Of a stretch of DNA of 64,000 bases, positions 42,322 to 53,113 are shown piece after piece (positions within the stretch are counted from its first letter, which is position 1; each line of letters opens with the position of its first letter). A program made the translations under genes and the position numbers. Below the pieces are notes generated by a model, which was not told where the DNA came from, searched no databases, and saw only the letters and a list, made by a program, of their open reading frames with translations. The stretch covers positions 744,001 through 808,000 of the forward strand of contig OY723261.1 of NCBI GenBank assembly GCA_963210315.1. Direction: 5' to 3'. This DNA is from Rhynchopus euleeides (lineage: Eukaryota; Euglenozoa; Diplonemea; Diplonemida; Diplonemidae).

Positions 42322-42688
42322 TCTGTAGTGTACTTTGTGAATCCTGCAGTCCGGTGGTGGTGGAGAGGCTGTAGAGCCGTTCGGTTGGATAATGATAGGC
42401 ATTGGATGGAGAAGGAAAGGGCAGCACCGTAGTAGACTTTGTGGCGTTGCCCCCGCTACCTTTTCCGACACCGACAGGAGTCCTGTTGCGGGAGGGGGGG
42501 GGGGGATCACACTCCAGCTGGGAATAGAAGGGAAGAAGGGGCAGAGAGGTGGACACATGGCTTGCACACAACGGCACTTCTTCCGGGGAAAGGAGAACAG
42601 CCCACCTGTTGAGACACTTTCAGCGGATTCTTCCCACCCCCCCCCCCCTCGGCACCACACCCAACAACACAGGGCTGGCCCGCCACGC

Positions 42689-43363
42689 CTATTCCTCTGA
42701 GACGGAGAACGACACGAAGCCTTGTGTTTCCGTGTCAAACGTGACACGCACCACCTTTCCCTCCTCGAAAGGTGCGTTGATAGCTCGGAACGTTGCCTTG
42801 TCTGGGAGGGTGACGAGGATCTCCGAATCCCCTCCTGTCTCGGGATCCATCAGCAGCGCTGTGTGATCCTTGTTGCGCGACGAAACGTCGCACACCTCCA
42901 AGGTGGCGCGCGACGGCTCCACCGGCACTGATGACCCTGGGGCCATGCCCTGCATTTCCTCCAGATATTTCAGGAGCTGCTTCTTGCTCCGCCCAGTCGC
43001 GAGCTTTCCTTCAGGAAGCATGAGGTACACCTCTATCACAGACATCACCTTCTCCTTGACAGCCTCAAACGCTTCAGGCGGGCACATATCAGCAGGGGCT
43101 GATGCGCAGATCTTGAACAGTCCCCGATACCGCTGTGCAACAGCCACGACCTTGTCTTTGTGCCCATCCGGCAGGTTCTCATCCTGGTGCTTTTGCAACC
43201 ACCTCCCGAACCGGTCGGTCTCGACACCCAGCGCCTTGACACGCTTTGCCTCAACAGGCCCCTTGAGCTCCCCGCTCGCCCCCCCGTCGGGCCTGGGCTT
43301 GAGAAACGCTGCGACCAGCGCCTCGCTGTCGGAAAGGAATTTATCAACCCGGTCCGCAGACAT
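42689..43363 (-). CDS. Unknown 224-residue protein
   Basis: A single frame from the ATG at 43363 to TAG. I do not recognise the family. Residues 1-130 look helical and charged (SADRVDKFLSDSEALVAAFL and later EAFEAVKEKVMSVIEVYLM). Residues from about 150 look like a small beta domain (ATLEVCDVSSRNKDHTALL, then SEILVTLPDKATF, then KVVRVTFDTETQGFVSFSVS). There is no signal peptide or membrane segment, so it is probably cytosolic or nuclear. Codon bias matches the neighbours. It lies 368 bases upstream of the Alba gene on the same strand, and a long (CT)n tract lies about 225 bases upstream of its start. Confidence 0.7.
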   Translation of the reverse strand: MSADRVDKFLSDSEALVAAFLKPRPDGGASGELKGPVEAKRVKALGVETDRFGRWLQKHQDENLPDGHKDKVVAVAQRYRGLFKICASAPADMCPPEAFEAVKEKVMSVIEVYLMLPEGKLATGRSKKQLLKYLEEMQGMAPGSSVPVEPSRATLEVCDVSSRNKDHTALLMDPETGGDSEILVTLPDKATFRAINAPFEEGKVVRVTFDTETQGFVSFSVSEE

Positions 43364-43586
43364 CGTGTGTTTGGGGGGAAAAAAATTGGCCCACCCCCCA
43401 ATTCACCACCGCCACCGCCACCAACCAAACCCCCTGGGATGGTGGCTGGTGGGGCTAAAGATTTGGCTGAAATCAAGACACGGGCTGTCCAAAGGGGGGT
43501 GGTCGTGATGGGATGGGGGACGGGGCTGCGCAGCCGGTATATTTCTTTTCAAACTGCAGATGCTCTGGACTGGCGTTGCCTGATCT

Positions 43587-44663
<1,077 letters not shown>

Positions 44664-46523
44664 TCAGAGATCCAGCGCGAAGAGGAAGCGATTTTTCAGC
44701 TGGACATCGAAAAGCTTTTTGGACATGCGGTCGAAGCCGTACCCGAGCTGGCTCTCGTCCTCATCCTCCTCCTCCTCGCCATCCTTCGCCTTCTTTTTGC
44801 CCGCAGGTTTCTCCTCGCTGGCAGGTGTGGGTGCAGGCGTGGTGGGGCGTGCCAGGCCAAGCTTGTCACGCAGGGAGTTGCACAAACCGTTGATCTGCGA
44901 CTCGGGCAGCTTCTCCAGAAGGGTATCCGCACTGTCGCCACGCTTCTGCCCATCCAGCAGGCGCGCCAGCAGGGTCTGTGCCTCGGGGGGCGGCATCTCG
45001 TCCACCATCTTCTGCATCTCCGGCGGCACGGTGCCCTCCTGCATCGCCTTGGCCGCCTCCACAAGCGACTTGTTGAAGGACTGCTGCTCCTCCTCCTCCT
45101 TGCGGAGCCGCTCCGCCCGGGCCACCGCCTCTGCACGCTCCTCCTCCTCCGCCTCGACCTTCTCACGCTCTGCGCGCTTCTCCTCAGCATCCTCCTTGGC
45201 CGTCACCTCGCGCCGGTGGCTCTGCTCTGCATACTCATCTGGAAGCTGCACAGCAAGGGTCAGCGTCAGGTTCTTCTTCTTCTTGCCAAACTTTGCCCCT
45301 GCGACGTTATCCGCATCGACGGGGAAGCGGAGGTCAATCTTTGCGTAGGGTGCCTCCAGGTCTTCGTCATCGATGGCGTAGATCGCGACACAGGTCGTGC
45401 TCACATCGACGTTGCACTCACGGATGGACAGCTCGACTTCAGGGAGGTGCACCGACACGATAATCTTCTCAGGCACATCCACCCTGGTCTTCCAATAAGA
45501 GTTCAACTCCGGATTTTTGTGGTGCGACCAGTCGTACTTCCCTTCAAACTTGATGGAGATGGGACGGTCCGGCTTGCTGCTGCTCCGGATGTCAGCGACA
45601 GGCGTGGCAGTCTCTGCAGGCTCCTCCGGCCCTTCGTCCTGCATGCGGGTGCTGTTGTAGAACGCCTCGATGCCCTCACCAGGCTTGAGGGCTGTGGTCT
45701 CCTCACCCAGCACCTCAATCAGCTTCTTCTGCGGCTGCGGGGCAGGGTGGTTGTCGAGAGGTGTCTTGATGGACGCATCCTCCGACAGCTTGATGTCGCC
45801 ACCCGCACCCGAAGGCTTTCCCGACGCCTGCAGGTTAATCTCGTTGTTAAACGCATTTTTGTTCGCACTCCTCGTGACACGCACCCGCTGCACGGCAGGC
45901 TTTCCTTTGCACTTCAGGTTTGGCTGCTTATACTGGTCGGAGTTGAGCTCAGGCTCGTGCTTCTCCTTCAGCCCATACAGACACATCGCACAGACAAGCC
46001 GTTTGAACTCATAGTCAGCATCGCACTTTTCCAGAGTCATAGGATTCACCGCAATGTCATACACCATCGACGGGCTCCCAGCCTTATCCTTGTCGATCCG
46101 AGGAGGTCCGATGCTGATCGGCACGCGGAACTGCAGGTCTTTGTTCTGCATTCCACTCTCATCTGCTTCCGCCGCAGTCATGGGCATGGGCTCCGCGATG
46201 GAAGGGCTCTTGCAGATGTTGATGAAAATCTTCTTCTTCCCGCTGAGGTCCGTCGCCTTGATGCAGAAAACCCCGATGGGCAGGGTGTAGGTCCAGGTCC
46301 CCTCCGCATCTTCGAAAATCTCACCTTCCGTATGCTTCACGGTGTCCTCCGCGAGGCTGGCCTGCAGGCGCTGGATAAACTCCGCATGCCCAACAGGATC
46401 CTGCGCTGGGTCTGGGATAGCAGAGTCACCCACGGCATCCTTAAACCGCTTGATGAACGCAGGGTCCGCAAGGCATTCCTCAGAGATCTGCTGGATCTGC
46501 TCCGGTGTCAAATCCCCCGCCAT
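44664..46523 (-). CDS. PIH1-domain dynein assembly factor, Kintoun/DNAAF2-like
   Basis: A 619-residue protein. I start at the ATG at 46523 (MAGDLTPEQIQQISEECLAD); the frame stays open to 47012, but that stretch is C-run and repeat rich. The N-terminal half is a PIH1 domain: DPAFIKRFKD and EFIQRLQASL, then IFINICKSPSIAEPMP, then RIDKDKAGSPSMVYDIAVNP and LVCAMCLYGLKEKH. The MVYDIAVNP segment matches the Kintoun-type signature (MVYD-V-F-P in animals). The middle (about residues 330-450) looks like a CS/p23-like sandwich (ISIKFEGKYDWS, then VSVHLPEVELSIRE). The C-terminal third is a Glu/Lys-rich coiled coil and a short conserved-looking end. PIH proteins work with HSP90/R2TP chaperones; Kintoun-type members pre-assemble axonemal dyneins in the cytoplasm. 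This implies a motile flagellated stage. PIH1D1-type function is the main alternative. Confidence 0.82.
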   Translation of the reverse strand: MAGDLTPEQIQQISEECLADPAFIKRFKDAVGDSAIPDPAQDPVGHAEFIQRLQASLAEDTVKHTEGEIFEDAEGTWTYTLPIGVFCIKATDLSGKKKIFINICKSPSIAEPMPMTAAEADESGMQNKDLQFRVPISIGPPRIDKDKAGSPSMVYDIAVNPMTLEKCDADYEFKRLVCAMCLYGLKEKHEPELNSDQYKQPNLKCKGKPAVQRVRVTRSANKNAFNNEINLQASGKPSGAGGDIKLSEDASIKTPLDNHPAPQPQKKLIEVLGEETTALKPGEGIEAFYNSTRMQDEGPEEPAETATPVADIRSSSKPDRPISIKFEGKYDWSHHKNPELNSYWKTRVDVPEKIIVSVHLPEVELSIRECNVDVSTTCVAIYAIDDEDLEAPYAKIDLRFPVDADNVAGAKFGKKKKNLTLTLAVQLPDEYAEQSHRREVTAKEDAEEKRAEREKVEAEEEERAEAVARAERLRKEEEEQQSFNKSLVEAAKAMQEGTVPPEMQKMVDEMPPPEAQTLLARLLDGQKRGDSADTLLEKLPESQINGLCNSLRDKLGLARPTTPAPTPASEEKPAGKKKAKDGEEEEDEDESQLGYGFDRMSKKLFDVQLKNRFLFALDL

Positions 46524-48826
46524 TGTCTTAGGGATCAGTTGGGGGTCAGGGGTGGTGTGGGTGATGGGAGATGTGGCGATGCCTCTCCCGCCCCTCACGC
46601 TCTCACTCACGAAGGAAGAAGGCAGGGGAGAAGAGAGAGGGGGGGGGGGATCAAAGGGAACCGTGGGGCGTAGGGGAGGCCCGGTCTTCTTCCCTTCAAA
46701 GGGGGCTGTGTGTAAATCAAAGGGAAAATAGAGGTGTGTATAAAGGGGAGGGGAGGGGAGAGTGTCGATAAAAAACGGCCCGAAATCAGCAGAGCTGAGC
46801 AGGGTTCCTGGAGAACAGGGGGAAGGGTCATTTACGCAGAGGGGAGGGCATGTGATGGCAACAGCAATGAGTTGGGCCGAGATGGTGTGTGAGAGGCTGG
46901 AGAAGCCTCTTTTTCTGTGGGCGCAGCTCCGAACAACCTTTACGTTGAGCGCCAGACTCTGAATTACACAAATGTGTGTGAGCAAAGAATCCCAAGATAA
47001 AATCTCCTCCAAAGGAGAGTAGGGCTGGGGGCAAGCGGGTGGGGAGAGGCGGGGGGGTAGGGAGGAGGGAGGGGAGAACCGTGCTTTCCCGCACCGCCTG
47101 TTGGCTTATTTTGATGGTTACCGTTTTTTTTGGCATCCGCCACCGCCGCCGCTGCATTGCCCCAAGCGGCCCTGCCTCTTCCCTTCCTCGTTTTGTCTGG
47201 GATGCGTGTGTGTTTGGTTTTTTTGGATTCTTCTTTGGTTTTACCCCATCCCTTTTTTTGCAGCGAAGCGAGGCAAGGAGGGGGGACCCACGGGGCTTTC
47301 AGACTGTCATTGCCACAGCACCCTCCCCACCGCCCCATCAATGACAACCCATTCTTCTCACACTCCGGGTTTCCACTCTGCTCTACTACCTTTCAACTGA
47401 CGTTGTGGCTGCAGGGATGACTACGACGTGGGAGAATCCCGCTGTTGTTTTTGAAAACACAAAAGATTTATGATTTCCACCCCCCCCCAACCAAGGGGAT
47501 GGGCGTCCGGGGGAGAAATATCGGAGATAGGGGGGGAAAAGAACTCACTTTCACACACACAAACTACACCATTGCGTTCTTCCGGATTCACTATTTATGT
47601 CACCTCTCAGGCTGGATGCGAGATGGCCCAGCCGTGACTGCTTGATTTTCTCATCGCTGGTGCCGCCTTCTTCCCTGCGGGGTGTCGCTTTTGCCCTCAC
47701 AACCAAACAACATCAGCGGAGGAACTACCCACCCCTCCTATCCCCACACAGGAGGCCCCGTCGAACAAAGTGGGCCACCACATTACCCCCAGCCCCACAG
47801 CCCCCCCTAAAATATTGAGAATTCGGAGAAGCGGTGGCACATTTTTAGTGCACAGCAGGCTGTGCATGGCCAGCACTGCAGCAGGCTAGATTATACAATG
47901 CAGAATAGCGGCAGCCAAAGAGAGGGCAAATGGGGGGGCAAAACGTTACCCCGATCTTTCAAACCAAAGACTCTGTGAAACAGTTTGAACAGATTCTTCT
48001 GGCCACACGGTGGCATTGCATGATGCCGCCCCCGATATTCAGCACTTCAAGCATACACGAGAGATGGGGGTCAGGGGGGAAGGGGGGCTAGACTGCCCTT
48101 TCCGACGGAAAGGGTTTAAACAGGACAGAGATATTGCTGTGTTGTGTGAGGACCATCAGGGGCCTCACACCCCACCGCACAGCAGGGAGAGGCCAGGTGC
48201 AGGACTCTCGGGAAGCGCGCAAAGCCAACAAGGATTGTGCGGAGCAACTCACTGAGGTGGTGCCTACAAACCGCATCTTGTTGTAGCAGTGGTCGAAGGC
48301 GAACCCAAGCAGGCGCACCGGAACATCCGCCCCGATGATGATGCAATATCTCCTGCCCCACACACACGGCCACAAGTTGGGCTCTGCTGCATCACGCAAC
48401 ATTCAACACGGCGTGGCCCGCCATCCCACACCCATACATAACACACACCCTCCCACCCCACCACCTGCAAAAAAAATCCAGCGCCAACACATCCCCGCGG
48501 CGGGCACACCCACCTCCTACACTCCGCCCCACCCCGAGGATGGGTGGACGTACGTGCTCCCAGGCACCACACCCCCATCCACATCCACCCGCCTTCGACA
48601 GCCCTGCGGCAAGGCGGCACCCCATCCTCCGCAAGCCCCTCAAAGCAGGCCCGGGGCACACAGGATTTGGGGCCTGTTCTGCGTGCCTCAGGCGGGACTT
48701 TCGGGGGGGGGACCCTCTCTACACCCCCACCCCCGACGCGTGGTTTGCGAAAGGTGGCGGTGGCGGGGGCTGTCTTGCGAGGCTTGAGGGGGTGGGTAGG
48801 TGGCAGCACACCGAGCGCCGCTATCA
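46524..48826. other. Intergenic stretch, possible orphan exon at its right end
   Basis: About 2.3 kb. The only hint of coding is a minus-strand candidate exon at 48253-48352, reading IIIGADVPVRLLGFAFDHCY with a CAG acceptor and a GTGAGT donor. That donor is unlike the GTATG donors elsewhere, and no partner exon was found. A perfect hairpin (ccctttcc-gac-ggaaaggg) lies just beyond it at about 48098-48116. Confidence 0.35.
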
Positions 48827-49924
48827 CTACCGCCGGCGAGGAGGTGGAGAGCGGGGCCTCCGCGAGGGCGGGTGGGAGGAGTCATCCCCACGCGAGGGCG
48901 GGGGGGATGTCGACAGGGTGCGCTGCCTCTTGCTGGCGGGGCGGTCGTCCTTCTCCGTCAGGTTGATAAACCCTGGGGCGGGGACGTCGCCCCTGTCCAG
49001 ACGTGTCAGCTGCTTCGACATCGAAAGCGAGAAGCACAGCTGCGTGACAAGCCGCGGGCTGTTCACCACCTCCCAGGCACCGGGTTTCGTCGGGTCCGAG
49101 GGGTCGCACCCCCTATCGAGTATGATGCGTGACGACACCACCCCTGTCAGGAAGGAGTCGTGGTCGACGCTGCACTCATCCAGCGTCACGCGCCCCCCGC
49201 CCCTCACCGCCTCATCCACCTTCTTTGCAGCGTTTGCAATCAGGAGGGAGCCGTGGGGGCGCACCTTATCAGTGCCGCTGTTCACCTCGCCAAAATACAC
49301 CCGCTCGTGATCCCCCGGGTAGATGTACACATCCACTTTGAAGGGGAGGTCATGGAATACCTCGATTGGGAGGGACCAGGCCCCCCCGGGCTGACCCTGT
49401 TCAAACGGAAGGCCACCAGCGAGGATGTCCTTTGGATCGGCAGTCACGGTGTCCATCAGGAGGTCGACAACACCGTATTGTGTTTTGGCGTCGGCGTCGA
49501 CGCTTCTGACGCGGTATCCTTTGAGGGTCTGCCCGTTGGTGCTCCCAGCCTGGAAGGCCTCGAAGCCCTGCCCGTCGACGAGGAAGAGGCTGAAGGGTGC
49601 GGAGGCGAGCGGGGTAGCGCGCTGCCGCGTCAGCGGCATCTCGGTGAAAGGGGTCTGCACCGCAGCACATATGAGGTTCCGTTCCGCTGGGGGGTTCAGC
49701 GCGGCCTGCACCTCAGCGCTGTGGGGCAGGATGTGCGCCGTGATGGCCTTCCCCTTCCCCTGCAGCACCACGACGACCCGGCGCTTCGCCGCAACATCCG
49801 CCTCGCTGCATGCCTGGTCGAGGTCGACAAGGTCCCCCAACAGGGTCACCCGCACTTTTCGTCGCGCCTCCGTAACAGCCTCCAGCCGCACCCCCACCAG
49901 CTCCTTCAGGTAGCTCCCCACCAT
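48827..49924 (-). CDS. Unknown 365-residue protein with basic SP-rich tail
   Basis: A single frame from the ATG at 49924 to TAG. I do not recognise the family. The first 60 residues resemble a small beta fold (SYLKELVGVRLEAVTEARRK, then RVVVVLQGKGKAITAH). The centre has conserved-looking strands (WSLPIEVFHDLPFKVDVYIY, PGDHERVYFGEV, GRVTLDECSVDHDSFLTGVV). The last 50 residues are Ser/Pro/Arg-rich with SKRQR and repeated RSPPP-type units, suggesting nuclear localisation. No signal peptide or membrane segment. Codon bias matches the neighbours. A nuclear or RNA-related role is only an inference from the tail. Confidence 0.7.
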   Translation of the reverse strand: MVGSYLKELVGVRLEAVTEARRKVRVTLLGDLVDLDQACSEADVAAKRRVVVVLQGKGKAITAHILPHSAEVQAALNPPAERNLICAAVQTPFTEMPLTRQRATPLASAPFSLFLVDGQGFEAFQAGSTNGQTLKGYRVRSVDADAKTQYGVVDLLMDTVTADPKDILAGGLPFEQGQPGGAWSLPIEVFHDLPFKVDVYIYPGDHERVYFGEVNSGTDKVRPHGSLLIANAAKKVDEAVRGGGRVTLDECSVDHDSFLTGVVSSRIILDRGCDPSDPTKPGAWEVVNSPRLVTQLCFSLSMSKQLTRLDRGDVPAPGFINLTEKDDRPASKRQRTLSTSPPPSRGDDSSHPPSRRPRSPPPRRR

Positions 49925-50289
49925 AGGGCTGGGCGGTGTGTAGGGGGGATATGTGTCAGCCCCTCTCCCCCTCCTGTAGTAGAGAGGCGGTGGCCTGGTG
50001 GGGTTGTGTGTCGGGTGTGTGTTGTGTCGCGAGGCGATATATCTGCATGTGTGTGGAGAAAGAGGGAGGGAGAGACGGTGGGTGGGATGGGGCGGTGGGG
50101 AGACATGTTGCCCTCGGGGGGGTTACCGCACCGCGCATTGCCCTCCAATGCCAGTATAAATGCGAAGGGTGGCAGGGAGGGCCTGGGTGTGCCGTGGGTG
50201 TGACCCAGTGTTAACCGACAAGCCTGGGGGGGGGGGGGAGGCCTCCTGAGAAAATACACGAAACTCCTTCAAACACCCACCCACCCTTG

Positions 50290-51918
50290 TCACTCTCCGT
50301 CATCGGGGCGGGGCTTTGGGCCTTTGGTGTGTCCTTTTTTACTTTTCTTCTCTAAGAGCTTGAGGGAGGCGGTTGTTTTGGGGTATTTTGAGGCGCAATG
50401 CTCAAACGTTTGCATCACTTTGTGCAGCCGGGCCTGCGCACCCTGCAGCTGCCACTGCCGTGCAAAGTTCCAGAATCCCTCAGAGTGGGACGATTTTATC
50501 GCACGCTTCACCAGCCCTGACAGAGCCTTCCTCGCATCGAAGTCGGCAAGGCGCTGCACCGTGCTATGTCGAAACACACACACGCTGGGAACCTGCTTCT
50601 TCGTCAGCCGCAGCGGATTGCTCGTCGGGGCATCTCTTCGATAGAAGGAGCTCCCCTGGTCGAGGTAGACTATCCCCCCTCCAGGCTCGGAGGGGCTGAA
50701 GGGGGGTCCCACCAGCACCATCGCAAACGTATTCTTCTGGGACCTGTCCCCGTTGCCGATGATGTAGTCAAACACGAGGGAGTCGCTGTACTCCAGCAGG
50801 TTGTGCAGCTCCTTCGCCCCGGAAGAAGCCAGGCGGCTGTCGTCGCCCCGCAGGAGCTTCATACTCCCCTTGGCGTGGTGGGGCGATCCGTGGTAGCCGC
50901 GAACGCCGTCAACCCACTGCTGCACCGACACCTGTATTGTCTTCTGCCTGAAGGGGCAGCGCGGCTTCAGGGTCTTCCGCACGGCAGTGTTGTTGAGGAC
51001 AAAGCGTTCCACCCACTGGACGTACATCGGGGGGAGCAACGACGCGCTTGCCTGAACCCACGAGGTTGGGATCGCAACCCACGCCACAGGGGGTACCCTG
51101 TTGAACCCGAGGACACGGTCTATGCGGTAGGCAAGGTACTCCGAATAAGGCTCGAAGAGGAACTTCTTCTGCGACACCTTGACAACCCCTGCCCGCCCGT
51201 CGCGGAACACCACCTTGAACTTGATGGTCCGCGCAACGGAGAGCACGCTGGGGAGGGGCACCAGGCTCTTCCAGTTGCGCGTGTCTGCCATATACCCCAC
51301 GCAGTCCATGTCACTCCGCAGTGCGAAGGGATACACACGCGGATCACAACCCCCGACTGCCGCACCGCCACCACCCCCTGCAAGCGGGGGGATTGGCCAC
51401 CCGTCAGCCCCATGCAGGTCCCCGCTGATCTGCGCCTGGGTGAAGTCGGTGAACTTCGCGGAGCTCTGCTCGATCACCCCCTCGACCCGCACCGCAAGCT
51501 TCTCCGCATGCCGTGACATCGCGGCGCAGTCATACCCAGGCAGTACACTGCTGCTGCTACTGCCGCTGCATGCCGCCGCAAACCCCTCCTCGGGAATGTC
51601 ATCCAGATGCCCTCTGCACACTGCTGCGGGGCGCACCCCTTTGCCAGAATCCCCGCGGCGGAGGTGCCCAAAAAGGTTTTCCCCACTGCCTGAGGCGGAG
51701 GCGGAAGATTCCGACGCACCGCTAACACTGCTGTCAGACTCATCGCTGCCAGCGGATGCTGGGCCAGGGGTGGGGCTGTGCCGGGCAGTCCCCGTGCCGG
51801 TGTGCCGCAGGTCGTGCAGCGCTCTGCGGGCTCTGCCCTGCAGAGCAGGCCACACCAGCAATGCACTGCAGGCGATGGAGGCCAACACAGCGAGCGCAAA
51901 CAGGTGCCGGAGCTTCAT
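50290..51918 (-). CDS. FAM20/Four-jointed-like secretory-pathway kinase
   Basis: A 542-residue type II membrane protein starting at the ATG at 51918 (MKLRHLFALAVLASIACSAL); the open frame upstream is unsupported. A single hydrophobic signal-anchor (about residues 6-27) is followed by a Ser/Gly-rich stem (about 40-110) and a lumenal kinase-like domain. Recognisable motifs are KFKVVFRDGRAGVVKVSQKK (ATP-site Lys region), EPYSEYLAYRIDRVLGFNRV (helix with the ion-pair Glu), LVFDYIIGNGDRSQKN (catalytic Asp391) and IVYLDQGSSF (metal-binding Asp420). This order matches FAM20C, Four-jointed and GASK1 proteins, in which MDRHH and LDNG fill the last two roles. Conserved-type cysteines lie in the lumenal part. 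Relatives phosphorylate secreted proteins or proteoglycan sugars in the Golgi; here the substrate is unknown, but the window encodes several large secreted proteins. The tail is Lys-rich. The kinase-family call is good; activity is inferred. Confidence 0.8.
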   Translation of the reverse strand: MKLRHLFALAVLASIACSALLVWPALQGRARRALHDLRHTGTGTARHSPTPGPASAGSDESDSSVSGASESSASASGSGENLFGHLRRGDSGKGVRPAAVCRGHLDDIPEEGFAAACSGSSSSSVLPGYDCAAMSRHAEKLAVRVEGVIEQSSAKFTDFTQAQISGDLHGADGWPIPPLAGGGGGAAVGGCDPRVYPFALRSDMDCVGYMADTRNWKSLVPLPSVLSVARTIKFKVVFRDGRAGVVKVSQKKFLFEPYSEYLAYRIDRVLGFNRVPPVAWVAIPTSWVQASASLLPPMYVQWVERFVLNNTAVRKTLKPRCPFRQKTIQVSVQQWVDGVRGYHGSPHHAKGSMKLLRGDDSRLASSGAKELHNLLEYSDSLVFDYIIGNGDRSQKNTFAMVLVGPPFSPSEPGGGIVYLDQGSSFYRRDAPTSNPLRLTKKQVPSVCVFRHSTVQRLADFDARKALSGLVKRAIKSSHSEGFWNFARQWQLQGAQARLHKVMQTFEHCASKYPKTTASLKLLEKKSKKGHTKGPKPRPDDGE

Positions 51919-53113
51919 TTGAAGCGGCGGTGTGGGGATGTGTAGCGGTGCGGGGGGGGGGGGCAGGGTCAGGGCAGGCCTAGACGAAGGCCCGTGTGTG
52001 GCAGGGGCCACCTCCCCAGCGGGGCATGTGGCAGGCCTGGATGGGGTGGGATGAGGTGATATGAGATGAGAGTGGTGAAGACATGAGGGGTCGCCCCGTT
52101 TGGCCCTACAAAGAGGGGGTCGGGGCTGGGGGATAGAGAGGGCGTTGGTTGGGTTGGCGGAGGCCCTGTGTCTTCTTTGGCTCTTGTGGCTTTCCTCCCG
52201 TTCTGACTCGGCTTTGTTTCCTTCGCACCTTTTTTTTCTTGCACTCTTTGGCATCGCGGTGCCACATAGAGACACAGCCCGGTGTCGCGCTGCGTCACCC
52301 CATGTCCCTTGGCAAAGGGGATGGGGGTGGCGGCCGACAGGGGCACCAACACTTTCCTGGGGCTGGACAGAATAATCTATGTGAGTTTTGGAGGAGCCAA
52401 CCGGACTGGCTGGGTTTCCCACGGGGCACCTAGGGCCTTGCAGCTTTGGTGCACAGACGGGGTTTCCCTGACTCAGCTTGGTGTTACTCACTCAAATCGG
52501 CAATTCCATCGCCGGGGGGCAGTGGGCTGCATTCTGCATCATGACACAGCCCACTCCTGGCGGTCAGCCCTGACGACGGCCACGGAGGGGGGAGGCAGCT
52601 TCATCATGCCAAGAGAGAGAGAGAGAGATTGGAGTGGCTAGAGTGTTTGGGTCTGGCAACCAGCTTTGTTAAAAATGAGTTGTTTTGCATTCTTTTTGGT
52701 TATGTCGCTCGGTTGGCAAGGTTTTTGCGCTGCTCCGGGGAGGGGGGAGGAAAAAGGGGGGGAGAAGGAGAGAGGCAGTGGACTTTGGGGCTTCCACCCT
52801 TCAGCGCCCCACCCATTCGGGGCACAACCCCTCTGGCCGACGAGCGTGGCAACGCTTGCCAGCCAGGCAGGGGTTGGCGGGCAGCGGGGGGCGAATCACC
52901 CCATCTGAAGGGCGGCAGGAACATGCATTTCGCCATCCGGGTTATCACGCGCACGAGCTGGGGGGGGGGGGGGAGAAGAGAAGCAAACTTGAGAAACGCG
53001 CTTCTCAGCACACACAACAACATCACCGCAGACAGAACGCACCAAAAGGCACCTCCTGCTCTTGATGTGATTGGGGGGGAAGGGGCTCCCAAAAATAACT
53101 CATTCTATAGGGC
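51919..53113. other. Intergenic stretch without a supported gene
   Basis: About 1.2 kb between the kinase start and the end of the giant gene. G and GA runs near 52612, 52741 and 52962. No coding sequence recognised. Confidence 0.55.

Noticed and set aside
46524..47012. N-terminal extension of the PIH1 protein to 47012
   Set aside because: The extra stretch is C-run and repeat rich with no family similarity; the ATG at 46523 starts the typical N-terminus.
51919..52491. N-terminal extension of the secretory kinase to 52491
   Set aside because: It would bury the signal-anchor in the middle of the protein; the ATG at 51918 puts it at the N-terminus as in the family.
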